A DNA stretch of 64,000 bases from [Flexibacter] sp. ATCC 35208 (GCF_001975825.1 NZ_MTKN01000014.1:62001-126000); one strand, 5' to 3'. Counted from the first letter of the stretch, positions 16,531-25,281 are shown. Numbers and translations: made by a program. Notes: generated from the letters alone by a model not told the origin.

Positions 16531-17775
16531 ATGCAAACATCGGAATCCTCGTCGCGCGGGAAATCCCTTCTTATTTTTATTTTAGGATCACTGACAGCAT
16601 TAGGACCATTCTCTATTGACATGTATCTTCCAGGCTTTGACTCCATTGCAAAAGACCTGGGGGTGACTACAGCAGAAGTCGGCCTTTCCTTATCCAGTTA
16701 TTTTATCGGTATCTCTGCCGGACAGTTATTATACGGACCACTGTTAGACCGTTTTGGTCGGAAGAAACCGCTTTACTTTGGGCTTTGTCTTTACATCTTA
16801 GCATCTGCGGGTTGTACATTGGTGCATAGCTTGCAGGGGTTGGTGATATTACGTTTCTTCCAGGCTATTGGTAGTTGTGCGGCGGCGGTAGCTGCTATTG
16901 CGATGGTGAGGGATTTGTTTCCGGTGGAGCAGAATGCGAGGGTATTTGCATTGTTGATGCTGGTGGTAGGAGCTTCTCCTATGATTGCGCCTACAGTAGG
17001 TGGTTATGTTACGTTGGCTTTGGGGTGGCATGCGGTGTTTATAATATTAGGTGGATTGGGGCTGTTGATATTACTGGCGAGTATATTTTTATTGCCGGAG
17101 AGTTATGAGCCGGATGTGAATATGTCTTTAAAGCCGGGGCCGATAATTAGTAATTTCCTGGCGGTGATAAAGGAGCCGCAGTTTTATACTTATACCTTGT
17201 CGGGTTCATTTGCATTTGCGGGATTGTTCGCCTATGTATCGGGTTCGCCGGTGGTGTTCATGGAGATCTTTCATCTGGATAAGACGGTGTATGGCTGGAT
17301 CTTTGCGGGGTTATCGGTAGGATTGATTGGGTCTAGTCAGGTGAACAGTTGGGTGTTGCGTCGTTATAGAAGTGATCAGGTGGTAAAGGTGGCGGTGATT
17401 GCGCAGGCATTGACGGGGATATTATTTTTGGTGGGAGAATATCAGGGGTGGTATCAGTTACCGCAGGTGATAGGGTTGTTATTTATATTTTTGAGTTGTG
17501 TGGGTTTTGCAAATCCTAATACGTCGGCATTGTCTATAGCGCCTTTTAAGAAGCATGCGGGAAGTGCAGCGGCGTTGATGGGAGCTACGCAGATGGGAAT
17601 AGGTGCGTTGGCATCAGTGGGGGTGAGTTTGTTTGATAGTCATACAGCGTTGCCGATGGTGATGATAATGGCAGGTACGGCGGTGATGTCTGTGGTGGTG
17701 TTGGTGATAGGGCGCAGGCAAATTAAGCATCCGATTGTGATGCATGAGGGGGATGATGCGATAGTGATACATTAG
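16531..17775 (+). CDS. Bcr/CflA-type multidrug MFS exporter
   Basis: 414 residues with 12 predicted membrane helices. The Bcr/CflA signature is clear: TALGPFSIDMYLPGFDSIAKD in TM1, LLYGPLLDRFGRKKPL (motif A) between TM2 and TM3, and PMIAPTVGGY in TM5. These inner-membrane proton antiporters expel chloramphenicol, bicyclomycin, sulfonamides or peptides. The gene is single, preceded by a palindrome and followed by a tandem repeat rather than a hairpin terminator. Confidence 0.92.
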   Translation: MQTSESSSRGKSLLIFILGSLTALGPFSIDMYLPGFDSIAKDLGVTTAEVGLSLSSYFIGISAGQLLYGPLLDRFGRKKPLYFGLCLYILASAGCTLVHSLQGLVILRFFQAIGSCAAAVAAIAMVRDLFPVEQNARVFALLMLVVGASPMIAPTVGGYVTLALGWHAVFIILGGLGLLILLASIFLLPESYEPDVNMSLKPGPIISNFLAVIKEPQFYTYTLSGSFAFAGLFAYVSGSPVVFMEIFHLDKTVYGWIFAGLSVGLIGSSQVNSWVLRRYRSDQVVKVAVIAQALTGILFLVGEYQGWYQLPQVIGLLFIFLSCVGFANPNTSALSIAPFKKHAGSAAALMGATQMGIGALASVGVSLFDSHTALPMVMIMAGTAVMSVVVLVIGRRQIKHPIVMHEGDDAIVIH

Positions 17776-17809
17776 GGGGTAGGCATTCAATTCTATGCGC
17801 TATGCATTA

Positions 17810-17960
17810 GATCAATTACTAATTGCCTTATTGCTTAGTTGATAAGATTTAGGTTATGTTATGGGATCAATTACTAATTGGCTTATTGCTTAGTTGATAA
17901 GATTTAGGTTATGGTATCAATTTCTAATTGCCTGATCGATTATCTGGTAAGCTTTAAGTA
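17810..17960. repeat. Tandem repeat, 50-55 bp unit, about 2.7 copies
   Basis: GATCAATTACTAATTG begins at 17810 and 17865, and a diverged copy (TATCAATTTCTAATTG) begins at 17915. The first two copies are nearly identical over 50 bp (...GATAAGATTTAGGTTATG). It lies between the convergent MFS and GH2 genes. Confidence 0.85.
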
Positions 17961-17995
17961 ATGCATTCTCGGTTGCTTTCAATTTCAACTCTACT

Positions 17996-20488
17996 TTATT
18001 TTACTCTAATGGTGATATATCCTGTTTTCAGCTTATCACCGGTTACTTCTACTTTAATCTTTCCAGCATGGCCGGTATTCCGCAGGATAATCAATCCTTT
18101 CCCCCTAAAGGTGGTAAGTGTTGGCTGCTGGAAACTGGCCATTCTATTTGGACATCCACTCCCCGCTCCTGCAAGCACAGCCGGGCCTGAGATCCTGATA
18201 TTTAATTTCAGGTCGGCATAAGGCACTACATTCCCTTCAGCATCCATTACTGCTACATTGACATAGGAAAGAGATTCAGCGTCTGCCTGAATGGTAGTTG
18301 TATCAGCATGTAAAGCAATGGCCGCAGGTTCGGAGGTCGATACGAGGTATCTCACTCCTATCGGTTTTTTATTTCTATCCAGTGCATTGGCTACGATGGT
18401 TCCTGGTTTCACCAGTACATCGAAAGTAGCTGTCAGGTCAGTAGCCGTTTCTTTAGTCGCCAGCACCTCTCCGTTTTGCTCAAATTTTACATATTTGGCA
18501 CGGGTAAAGACTCTCACCTTCAAAGGTTTTCTCAGGTGTTTAGGATATGACCAGCGAGGGAGTTCATCCGGCCATCCCCAGAAACTGGTTTTTTCATTGG
18601 TTGTATCTGGTGAGTGTACAAGTATTTCGATGGGGCTCCTTCTCCATACTACATCTCTGTAATAAGATTGTGGTTTTTTCTCGCCTGTAATATCGAGGTC
18701 GCCGCACCATGCATTGAACCATGGCCAGGTGAGGCGTGCGCTGTCCTTATCACTGTGAATGGTGTGTCCGATACCGGCTTCTCCAAGGTAATCCATGCCA
18801 GCCCAGGCAAAGTCACCGATGATCCAGTTTAACCCTTCTACATGATTCCAGGCATTTTGTAAATCCTGAATGGTGCTTTCAGTGCCCACCATGATACGGT
18901 TGGGTACTCTCTTTTTATCGAGGTAATAATTGCCCCACAGGTAGTTGTATCCAGCCACATCCAGGAGAGCGAGGGGCGCATCTGCGTCTTCCCATTTGAG
19001 GGACCCACGGCCAAAATTGTTGAAAGCGGCGGTAATGAGACGGGTAGTATCGAGTGATTTGATGGTAGCGCTGAGCTCTTTGGTAAGAAGGATGCCTCTG
19101 AACTCTGCTCTTTCAGGGATTTCATTACCAATGCTCCACATAATGATGGAGGGGTGGTTTCGGTCGCGACGAATCATGGATTCGAGGTCCTTAGTATGAT
19201 AATCGCGGAAGTAACGGGAGTAGTCGGAAGGTGTTTTTTCATCTTCCCAGGTATCGAAGGCTTCGTCGATGACGAGCATACCGAGGCTGTCACAAACTTC
19301 CAGGAATTTGGGAGAGGGCGGATTATGGCTGGTACGGATGGCGTTGAAACCATTTTCTTTCAACAGCACGATTTTCCTTTCTTCGGCACGATCAAAGGCG
19401 GCGGCACCGAGGAGGCCATTGTCGTGGTGGATGTTGGCACCTCTGAGGAGGGTGCGGGTACCATTGATTAAAAGGCCAATTTTAGGGTCAATTTTGACTT
19501 CTCTTATGCCGGTTGGAATAATTACTTTATCGAGGGTAATATTGTCTTTTTGGAGGGTTATTTCGGTTTTATAGCGATAAGGGCGGTTTGGTGACCAAAG
19601 TTGTGGATTGTTGATGGTGATGGTGTTTGTATTTGACTCCGCTACGACGGTGTTGGTGGTGTCGAGGAGGCGGAGGTGAAGGAGGGTACCTTCGGGGAGG
19701 GTGGTATTGACGTGGATGCTGGCTTGGAAGGTAGGATCGGTGGTGGGGAAAATAAGGTTGGCGTCTTGACCTGTAGTCTTTGTGGAGTAGGAAGAAGTAG
19801 TGGTATTTTGAACCGTGGTTTTTGCAGTCTGGATAGAGGAATTGGAATCTTGAATTGTGTTTTTTATGTCCTCGATCGCATCTTGTTTTGTGGTGATAGC
19901 GATGTTTTCCACGTCCAGGTGTTGCGCTGGCAAATTGACCAGGTATACATGGCGGTAGATGCCTGAGCCTGTGTACCAGCGGGAGTTGAGTCCTTCGTTT
20001 TTAACTTTTACCTCGATGGTATTGACTTTTCCTGCTGGGGAGAGGTAGGGAGTCAGGTCGTAGGTAAAGGGAGTATAGCCATAATGGTGATTGCCGAGGA
20101 GGTGGCCATTGATCCATACGTCGCTGTTCATGTAAACGCCGTCGAAGCGGATGTGGAGCAGGTGGTCATTTAGTTCTGGAAGGGTAAAAGATTTCCTGTA
20201 CCAGGCGGTGCCGCCTACGGTGTAGGCGCCTTGTTCCTTATTGAGGCTGTATTTGTAGAAAGGCCCTATGATGGTGGAGTCGTTTTGATTAGGGAGGTCT
20301 TCGATGCTCCAGTCGTGAGGCAGCTGGACGGTCTTTTTTAGGGAGTCCTTTTGGAAGAGCCAGTTATTGTCGAAGCGGATTTCTCTTTGGGTAAGGCGGA
20401 TGGCTTCCGGTTTTTGACCAAAGGTGAAGGTGGCTGTCAGGAGACAGGTGAATAGGAATAGGTGGCGGAGGAATAGTTTGGCATTCAT
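17996..20488 (-). CDS. Secreted GH2 beta-galactosidase-like enzyme
   Basis: 830 residues with a signal peptide (about 1-24, ending TFTFGQ). Order: GH2 sugar-binding jelly roll (about 35-190; LPHDWSIED, GTAWYRKSFTLP, DGVYMNSDVWINGH), immunoglobulin-like domain, TIM barrel, then C-terminal beta domains. The acid/base Glu lies in IIMWSIGNEIPE and the nucleophile Glu in MVGTESTIQ. GANIHHDNGLLGAAAFDRAE is typical of Bacteroidota GH2 beta-galactosidases. Residues about 203-244 are a degenerate 7-residue (21-bp) repeat between jelly roll and Ig domain, unusual for the family. An 11-bp repeat array lies upstream. Confidence 0.9.
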   Translation of the reverse strand: MNAKLFLRHLFLFTCLLTATFTFGQKPEAIRLTQREIRFDNNWLFQKDSLKKTVQLPHDWSIEDLPNQNDSTIIGPFYKYSLNKEQGAYTVGGTAWYRKSFTLPELNDHLLHIRFDGVYMNSDVWINGHLLGNHHYGYTPFTYDLTPYLSPAGKVNTIEVKVKNEGLNSRWYTGSGIYRHVYLVNLPAQHLDVENIAITTKQDAIEDIKNTIQDSNSSIQTAKTTVQNTTTSSYSTKTTGQDANLIFPTTDPTFQASIHVNTTLPEGTLLHLRLLDTTNTVVAESNTNTITINNPQLWSPNRPYRYKTEITLQKDNITLDKVIIPTGIREVKIDPKIGLLINGTRTLLRGANIHHDNGLLGAAAFDRAEERKIVLLKENGFNAIRTSHNPPSPKFLEVCDSLGMLVIDEAFDTWEDEKTPSDYSRYFRDYHTKDLESMIRRDRNHPSIIMWSIGNEIPERAEFRGILLTKELSATIKSLDTTRLITAAFNNFGRGSLKWEDADAPLALLDVAGYNYLWGNYYLDKKRVPNRIMVGTESTIQDLQNAWNHVEGLNWIIGDFAWAGMDYLGEAGIGHTIHSDKDSARLTWPWFNAWCGDLDITGEKKPQSYYRDVVWRRSPIEILVHSPDTTNEKTSFWGWPDELPRWSYPKHLRKPLKVRVFTRAKYVKFEQNGEVLATKETATDLTATFDVLVKPGTIVANALDRNKKPIGVRYLVSTSEPAAIALHADTTTIQADAESLSYVNVAVMDAEGNVVPYADLKLNIRISGPAVLAGAGSGCPNRMASFQQPTLTTFRGKGLIILRNTGHAGKIKVEVTGDKLKTGYITIRVK
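19757..19882 (-). repeat. Intragenic 21-bp repeat in the GH2 gene (6 units)
   Basis: Six degenerate 21-bp units of the plus-strand form TTGnnnTCTTGAnnnGT encode heptads such as NTIQDSN, SSIQTAK and TTVQNTT at residues about 203-244, a flexible Ser/Thr/Gln-rich linker between domains. Confidence 0.65.
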
Positions 20489-20565
20489 TTTTTCACAGGA
20501 TTGGGGTAAAAATATAAAAAATTGGGGAAAGGTTTTAATCGAAGAAGCAGCGAACTAGCAGCGAA

Positions 20566-20631
20566 GAACGAGTATAGAAAGAGTATAGAACGAGTATACA
20601 ACGAGTATACAACGAGTATAGAATGAGTATA
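20566..20631. repeat. Six tandem 11-bp units (GAACGAGTATA)
   Basis: Six consecutive 11-bp units (GAACGAGTATA and variants), about one helical turn each, lie about 80 bp upstream of the GH2 start and 90 bp before the tRNA-Pro promoter. Regular helical phasing would put all repeats on one DNA face. Confidence 0.9.
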
Positions 20632-20722
20632 GAAGATTCGAACAAACAGTATAGAAAACCCGGGAAAAATGGGGGTGAAAAATAGGTGGCGGAAAGTTTT
20701 TCACAAGATTTTTTAAAAAATA

Positions 20723-20753
20723 TTTGGAATGAATTGAACAAATCCTATCTTTG
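20723..20753 (+). promoter_or_regulatory. Promoter of tRNA-Pro copy 1
   Basis: TTTG (20723-20726), 19-bp spacer, TATCTTTG (20746-20753): an excellent match to the Bacteroidota sigma-A consensus, about 50 bp before the tRNA. Confidence 0.75.
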
Positions 20754-20802
20754 CATCCCCAACGACGAAGAATGGTAGTGAGGAAAGGGAAAAAAGGGAT
20801 CA

Positions 20803-20877
20803 CGGGGCGTAGCGTAGTCCGGTTATCGCGCCTGCTTTGGGAGCAGGAGGTCGCAAGTTCGAATCTTGCCGCCCCGA
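20803..20877 (+). tRNA. tRNA-Pro (UGG), copy 1
   Basis: 75-nt cloverleaf. Acceptor stem CGGGGCG/CGCCCCG, anticodon stem CCTGC/GCAGG with loop TTTGGGA (anticodon TGG), T arm GCAAG-TTCGAAT-CTTGC, discriminator A. The 3' CCA is not encoded. It is followed by its own terminator. The copy at 23927-24001 is identical. Confidence 0.97.
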
Positions 20878-20888
20878 CAAAATACCGG

Positions 20889-20922
20889 AAAAAGGAGATC
20901 AGGAAACTGATCTCCTTTTTGT
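20889..20922 (+). terminator. Terminator of tRNA-Pro copy 1
   Basis: Strong stem AAAAAGGAGATCAG / CTGATCTCCTTTTT closed by a GAAA tetraloop. Confidence 0.9.
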
Positions 20923-21143
20923 TTTTGGTATATTTGGTTTGTTTGTACTTTGCAATTGCGTTTGTCTAAACGCCTAATTTAGGCGAGGTGTATAATCTCC
21001 ATCTTCAATATCTTGTAAGAATCATTGTTTCTTATAAATAGAAAAATAAAATAAGGATATCATTCATGAAATGAGTTCTTGAGCCCTATTGTAGTTTAAT
21101 ATTAACTAAACAATTAAGTGTTAAAAGTTAAAAATATAAATAA

Positions 21144-22253
21144 ATGATAGATTATATAAAGATTGAGGGATTCAAGTCTTTTAGAAATCTTGAAATAAAA
21201 CTAGCACCAATAAATATCCTTATTGGCAGTAATGGAAGTGGGAAAAGTAATCTGTTATCATTTTTTCAATTATTCCGTGCAATTTTTAGTCAGAAGCTCC
21301 AAAAATTTGTTTTGGAAGAAAAGACCGATAATATTCTCCATTTTGGTCGCAAGCATACGACTAAGATGTATGCTAAAACTATTTTTAAGAATAAAGATGG
21401 TAATAATAATGCATATTTTTTTGAGTTAGGTCAGGATAGACAAGGTGGTTTATTTATTCGTACAGAGGGTTCTGGCTATAATGTTGGTTACGAAGATGAT
21501 TCTAATAATTACTTTCATGAATCAAATTTAGAAGAAAGTAAAGTCGCAATTTCTTCAAGTTTCCGCGATAAATATTTACGTGATTATATTAGAACGTTGA
21601 AGACTTTTCATTTTCATGATACTTCATCTACATCTGCACTTCGTAGAGAATGTGACATAGATGACAATAAAGCACTTAGAAGTGATGGAGGAAACCTACC
21701 TGCATACCTATTTGCACTTCAGAAAAATCATCCTAAAATTTTCCTAAGAATAGAAAAGGCAATTCAATCTGTCGCTCCTTATATTGATCGTTTGATTTTA
21801 GAACCTCGGGAGTTATCGGAGGGGCGATCTGAAATTTCTTTGCGATGGGCAGATAATGGCGATTCTGAATCAAGTTTCTCTGCATATCAATTATCAGATG
21901 GAACTTTGCGCTTTATTGCATTGTCAACATTACTAATGCAACCTGATCCACCTGCCGTAATTATTATAGATGAACCTGAATTGGGATTACATCCATTCGC
22001 AATAGGAAAACTTGCGAGTATGATTCAGGCAGCATCAAGCCAAATACAGATTTTAGCAGCAACACAATCTGCAAGTCTTATCGATTTTTTCAAGCCAGAG
22101 GATATATTGGTAGTTGATAGAAGTAAAGACCGGAGCGATACAATTATTCGAAGATTGGATAATGATAAGTTAGCAACATGGCTTGAAGAGTATAGCTTAG
22201 GTGATCTTTGGGAAAAAAATATTATAAACTCTGCACAACCATTTCAGAAATGA
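21144..22253 (+). CDS. OLD/RecF-like AAA ATPase of a putative two-gene defence module
   Basis: 369 residues; ABC-type ATPase of the AAA_15/AAA_21 group. Walker A is G28-S35 (GSNGSGKS), the signature-like segment is YQLSDGTLRFIALSTLL, and Walker B is AVIIIDEPELGLHP, followed by a switch-like LAATQSASLIDFF. No coiled-coil arm as long as in SMC or RecN is present. Its stop overlaps the ATG of the DUF4276 gene (ATGA), so the two are co-translated. Similar ATPase plus TOPRIM-like pairs occur in anti-phage systems; function here is inferred. The DNA is more AT-rich than its neighbours and the pair is flanked by duplicated tRNA genes, which suggests transfer. Confidence 0.88.
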   Translation: MIDYIKIEGFKSFRNLEIKLAPINILIGSNGSGKSNLLSFFQLFRAIFSQKLQKFVLEEKTDNILHFGRKHTTKMYAKTIFKNKDGNNNAYFFELGQDRQGGLFIRTEGSGYNVGYEDDSNNYFHESNLEESKVAISSSFRDKYLRDYIRTLKTFHFHDTSSTSALRRECDIDDNKALRSDGGNLPAYLFALQKNHPKIFLRIEKAIQSVAPYIDRLILEPRELSEGRSEISLRWADNGDSESSFSAYQLSDGTLRFIALSTLLMQPDPPAVIIIDEPELGLHPFAIGKLASMIQAASSQIQILAATQSASLIDFFKPEDILVVDRSKDRSDTIIRRLDNDKLATWLEEYSLGDLWEKNIINSAQPFQK

Positions 22254-22900
22254 AGAAACTTATCATTATCTGCGAGGGGCAAACAGAGCAGATGTTTTGT
22301 GAATATATTTTGAAACCTTATTTGTTTTATAAGAATATTGAAGTTGAAAATCCATTAATTATTCATACAGGAGGAGGTATTGTACCCTGGCGAATTCTCA
22401 AGTTGCAGATTGAGAATCATTATATCAGTGATAACAATGCTTTTATAACAACTTTTATCGATTACTATGGCTTACCTCAAGGTGACCATAATTATCCAGA
22501 TTGGGTATTAGCTCATTATGAAGCGAATAAATCTGATACTATGGCTATTCTTGAAGCAGGTATGAAAAATAGTTTTACGCAGTCAATCGCCACACAATTT
22601 ATACCATATATTCAATTACATGAATTTGAAGCTTTAGTTCTATCTGATATTAACGCGTTTAATAGTTACTATGAGCCAAGAGAATACAATTCTATAGATT
22701 TGGCTACTCTATGTGCACTTGATCCTGAATCTGTTAATGATGGCGTATTAACAGCTCCGTCTAAACGCTTAAAGAAGATTATCAGAGGCTATGACAAAGT
22801 AAATGATGGATATGAACTAGCCAAACTCGCAGGGTTGACGATAATAAGAAATAGATGCCCCAGATTTAATAACTGGCTTAATCAATTAGAAAATTTGTAG
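22250..22900 (+). CDS. DUF4276 family protein (TOPRIM-like, putative nuclease partner)
   Basis: The start at 22250 (MKKLIIICEGQTE) overlaps the ATPase stop by 4 nt and is preferred to a TTG at 22208 inside the ATPase gene. 216 residues. The N-terminal strand-Glu motif CEGQTEQMF (Glu9, Glu13) and the acidic FIDYYGLPQGD resemble TOPRIM active sites; YIQLHEFEALVLSD is typical of DUF4276. TOPRIM domains in OLD-type systems cut DNA with metal ions. I infer an effector nuclease controlled by the ATPase, to be tested. It is the last gene of the island module. Confidence 0.82.
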   Translation: MKKLIIICEGQTEQMFCEYILKPYLFYKNIEVENPLIIHTGGGIVPWRILKLQIENHYISDNNAFITTFIDYYGLPQGDHNYPDWVLAHYEANKSDTMAILEAGMKNSFTQSIATQFIPYIQLHEFEALVLSDINAFNSYYEPREYNSIDLATLCALDPESVNDGVLTAPSKRLKKIIRGYDKVNDGYELAKLAGLTIIRNRCPRFNNWLNQLENL

Positions 22901-23862
22901 TGAACTATTTGTCAATTATTCGAGTGGATTCCGGAGCAAAAACAGAATTTACAGCCAGGCATAAAAAGAGGACGGATGATTGACTTTTTAGAACTGAGAG
23001 ATATGTCGTCCGATGACCTCAAACATTTATTTTGTCTATTACGGTGATACTGGGCCAGCCCAAACGGAGGATGATCGAAACGAACCCGAATGGTACTAAA
23101 ATCTATCGGTAATTCTCTGGTAGAGGAATAGAATATAACACTTATCTTCTTACCTGTCTTCGATCTCAGACATAAAACCATCGGAGAGACTGTAAAATTT
23201 CCTGTGTTAATGGCCTATGGTAGTGAATTATCTCAATAGACCCAAAAACCGGGGAAGGCGCTGCTGCCGCGCCATTCCCCCTTCCCCATCCCGGCAGGGT
23301 TTCAAACAATGGGGAAGGAGTTTACACAAAATATTTTACACTCCCCACATCGGACCCGCATTTCCTACCTATTAAGGATCCGTAGAACTTGTGGTCGTGG
23401 TACTCGTAGAAACATTTACTTTTGAGGGATTTATCAAACGATCAAGTCTCGTCTTGTTCCTGAATAAAGGTTATTTCTGTTTGAGAAGTAGTCGTTACAG
23501 AGGTTCGGTCTTACCAATGGCCGTCGGTACGTATGTTCTCTTCAGAGACATGTTCGGGGGGATACGTTAATTGTATTTTCAAAAAACCAGTTCAGGGGAG
23601 TCTAATTTATAGGGATAGCGGTAATTGCGCTGGAAAATAATAGAGTTGTAAAATCCCTGCATGCTTAATGTCTGATAGGTACTGTGATAAAGCCAATATG
23701 GATGTGATATTTGGGGAGGGCAGCTGTTTTGGGGCGCTAATCCCCGAAGCTGATCAAAATCAGGATAAATACAAGGAGAGGGTTATAGGAGGATAAAACC
23801 CGGGATATGTGTTGTCTTAAATGACCATTTTAGGTGGTCAGGTACATTTTTTTGAAAAAAAG
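22901..23862. other. Gene-poor right part of the tRNA-Pro island
   Basis: Almost 1 kb without a convincing gene. A minus-strand open frame (22912-23181) and a plus-strand fragment ending FLELRDMSSDDLKHLFCLLR look like chance or decayed coding DNA. A GC-rich hairpin cluster lies at 23251-23287 (GGGGAAGG ... CCTTCCCC with inner GGCGC/GCGCC), and GGGGAAGG recurs at 23311. No integrase, transposase or tRNA fragment was recognised. Confidence 0.5.
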
Positions 23863-23894
23863 TTTAGCAACTTGAAAAAAGGTTATTATTTTTG
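23863..23894 (+). promoter_or_regulatory. Promoter of tRNA-Pro copy 2
   Basis: TTTAG (23863-23867), 19-bp spacer, TATTTTTG (23887-23894). It is weaker than copy 1, but the DNA between box and tRNA (GCACTCCCAACTACGAA...) clearly resembles that of copy 1 (GCATCCCCAACGACGAA...), so the promoter was duplicated with the tRNA. Confidence 0.65.
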
Positions 23895-23926
23895 CACTCC
23901 CAACTACGAAAAATAGTGAGTGGAAA

Positions 23927-24001
23927 CGGGGCGTAGCGTAGTCCGGTTATCGCGCCTGCTTTGGGAGCAGGAGGTCGCAAGTTCGAATCTTGCCGCCCCG
24001 A
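23927..24001 (+). tRNA. tRNA-Pro (UGG), copy 2
   Basis: Base-for-base identical to 20803-20877: same 75-nt cloverleaf, anticodon TGG, discriminator A, no encoded CCA. Downstream DNA differs from copy 1 and has its own terminator, so both copies look functional. Confidence 0.97.
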
Positions 24002-24027
24002 CATATTTAATATCAAAGGATATCAGG

Positions 24028-24062
24028 AGGCACGTAGAACGGAGGTTTTACGTGCCTTTTGT
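24028..24062 (+). terminator. Terminator of tRNA-Pro copy 2
   Basis: Stem AGGCACGTA / TACGTGCCT with a 12-nt loop and TTTT tract. The sequence is unrelated to the terminator of copy 1. Confidence 0.75.
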
Positions 24063-24114
24063 GTTTTTGGGGTGTGGTTTAGGTGAATCTGTATGGATAT
24101 TCGTGAGTTAAAAA

Positions 24115-24150
24115 AGTGAATCGTTTTGTGAATTATATTCGTGATTCACT
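24115..24150. other. Inverted repeat in the gap after tRNA-Pro copy 2
   Basis: AGTGAATC at 24115-24122 is mirrored by GATTCACT at 24143-24150 with a 20-bp spacer. The rest of the 370-bp gap (24002-24372) shows nothing recognisable. It could be an island edge or an operator. Confidence 0.4.
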
Positions 24151-24372
24151 GTATGCCACGCAAATGATTGCCCCTTAATTTATTACGTCGAATTAATCGG
24201 AGTTATTGATATCAATTCTTTTTTCGTGGCTTTTGAGTGAGCATTTGGTGTAATTGGTTTTTAACTCGTAAAAATGATTTTAATGGAAAGAAAAGATTCC
24301 TTTGAGTGATGATTTTATGCAGTGAATAGATGACGGGCACTAGTATAAAATCTGATGATGAAATATTCTATT

Positions 24373-24852
24373 TTAATGCTTCACTTTCACAGCAGGGGCC
24401 TCAGGTGGTGTTTCACCAACCCGCGCCATTCTCTTCTTCTCATCTTCCTCCAGGTACTTCCTGTTAAAAAATTTCACTTTCGCTATTTTCCTGTCAATCG
24501 ATTTCTCAAACATCACATCTGCCTGGTAATAGGATTTATAATTTTCATTCACCATTATATAGGATGACCGATAGATAACCCCTTTCTCCGGATTTACCTG
24601 CATGATTAATAGCTTTGTTCCCATAGGAATGCTATCCATTTCTTTTACTGCTTTGTTAATGGCATCCATCTGCTTCTTATCAGGTTTAGTAAGCAAAAGA
24701 GCGGCTTCCTCAATTTTATGTCTTTCAAGCAGGGCAAGAAATTGATTCGCAATCTGCTTCTGTTCAGGGTTAGGAGTAGTTTGTGCAGCGGTTTTTATAC
24801 TACATATAACACATAATATAAGCAGCAGCAATGTGTGTTGATATCTTTTCAT
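24373..24852 (-). CDS. Secreted hypothetical protein (159 aa)
   Basis: An N-terminal signal peptide (about 1-23, ending TAAQ) is followed by a helical domain (NPEQKQIANQFLALLERHKIEEA) and a beta-rich part, reminiscent of small periplasmic NTF2-like/DUF3887-type proteins, though I cannot assign it firmly. The C terminus is Pro/Lys-rich. It lies 6 bp downstream of the membrane-protein gene at 24859-25281, so the two form an operon. Confidence 0.65.
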   Translation of the reverse strand: MKRYQHTLLLLILCVICSIKTAAQTTPNPEQKQIANQFLALLERHKIEEAALLLTKPDKKQMDAINKAVKEMDSIPMGTKLLIMQVNPEKGVIYRSSYIMVNENYKSYYQADVMFEKSIDRKIAKVKFFNRKYLEEDEKKRMARVGETPPEAPAVKVKH

Positions 24853-24858
24853 GATGAA

Positions 24859-25281
24859 CTAAAAATAGTTTAATTTAATGATGGTATCCGGAATTGTTAC
24901 CCCGAATTTCATGTACTCCCGTTGTCTTATCAAAATTTGACTATTACTGGTATCTCCTACCTGGTAAACCACGGTGAGTGGTACATTTTTCAAACTTTCG
25001 ACCATAGACTCATGCATCGTATCATAAAATTTATCATTTTCATAGTCCTTCCCATTGACTGAAAAACTAAAAACAATATACCCTCCCCGGCTCCTGCTTG
25101 CATGTTCAAATCCTTTGATAAACCCTGTAGCGGTATCATGATTTGCTCTTAACTTTTCATTTTTTACAGACATATGCTCAGAATTTAGTATAAATGCCAG
25201 CACACTGCCAAGGACTATTATTAAAATAATAATATCTCTTAGCCGGTTGTTAAACTCTCTTTTTTCCCGAACTGATTTCAA
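24859..25281 (-). CDS. Single-span membrane protein, DUF3592-like (140 aa)
   Basis: One transmembrane helix (about 14-32, IIILIIVLGSVLAFIL) follows a basic N terminus; the remaining domain (ATGFIKGFEHASRSRGGYIVFSFSVNGKDYEND) resembles DUF3592-type extracytoplasmic domains. Function unknown. It is first gene of a two-gene operon and begins just downstream of the truncated gene at 25332. Confidence 0.6.
   Translation of the reverse strand: MKSVREKREFNNRLRDIIILIIVLGSVLAFILNSEHMSVKNEKLRANHDTATGFIKGFEHASRSRGGYIVFSFSVNGKDYENDKFYDTMHESMVESLKNVPLTVVYQVGDTSNSQILIRQREYMKFGVTIPDTIIKLNYF

Noticed and set aside
22912..23181. 89-aa minus-strand open frame in the island
   Set aside because: Composition is unlike a protein of this genome, with no promoter or family; probably chance.
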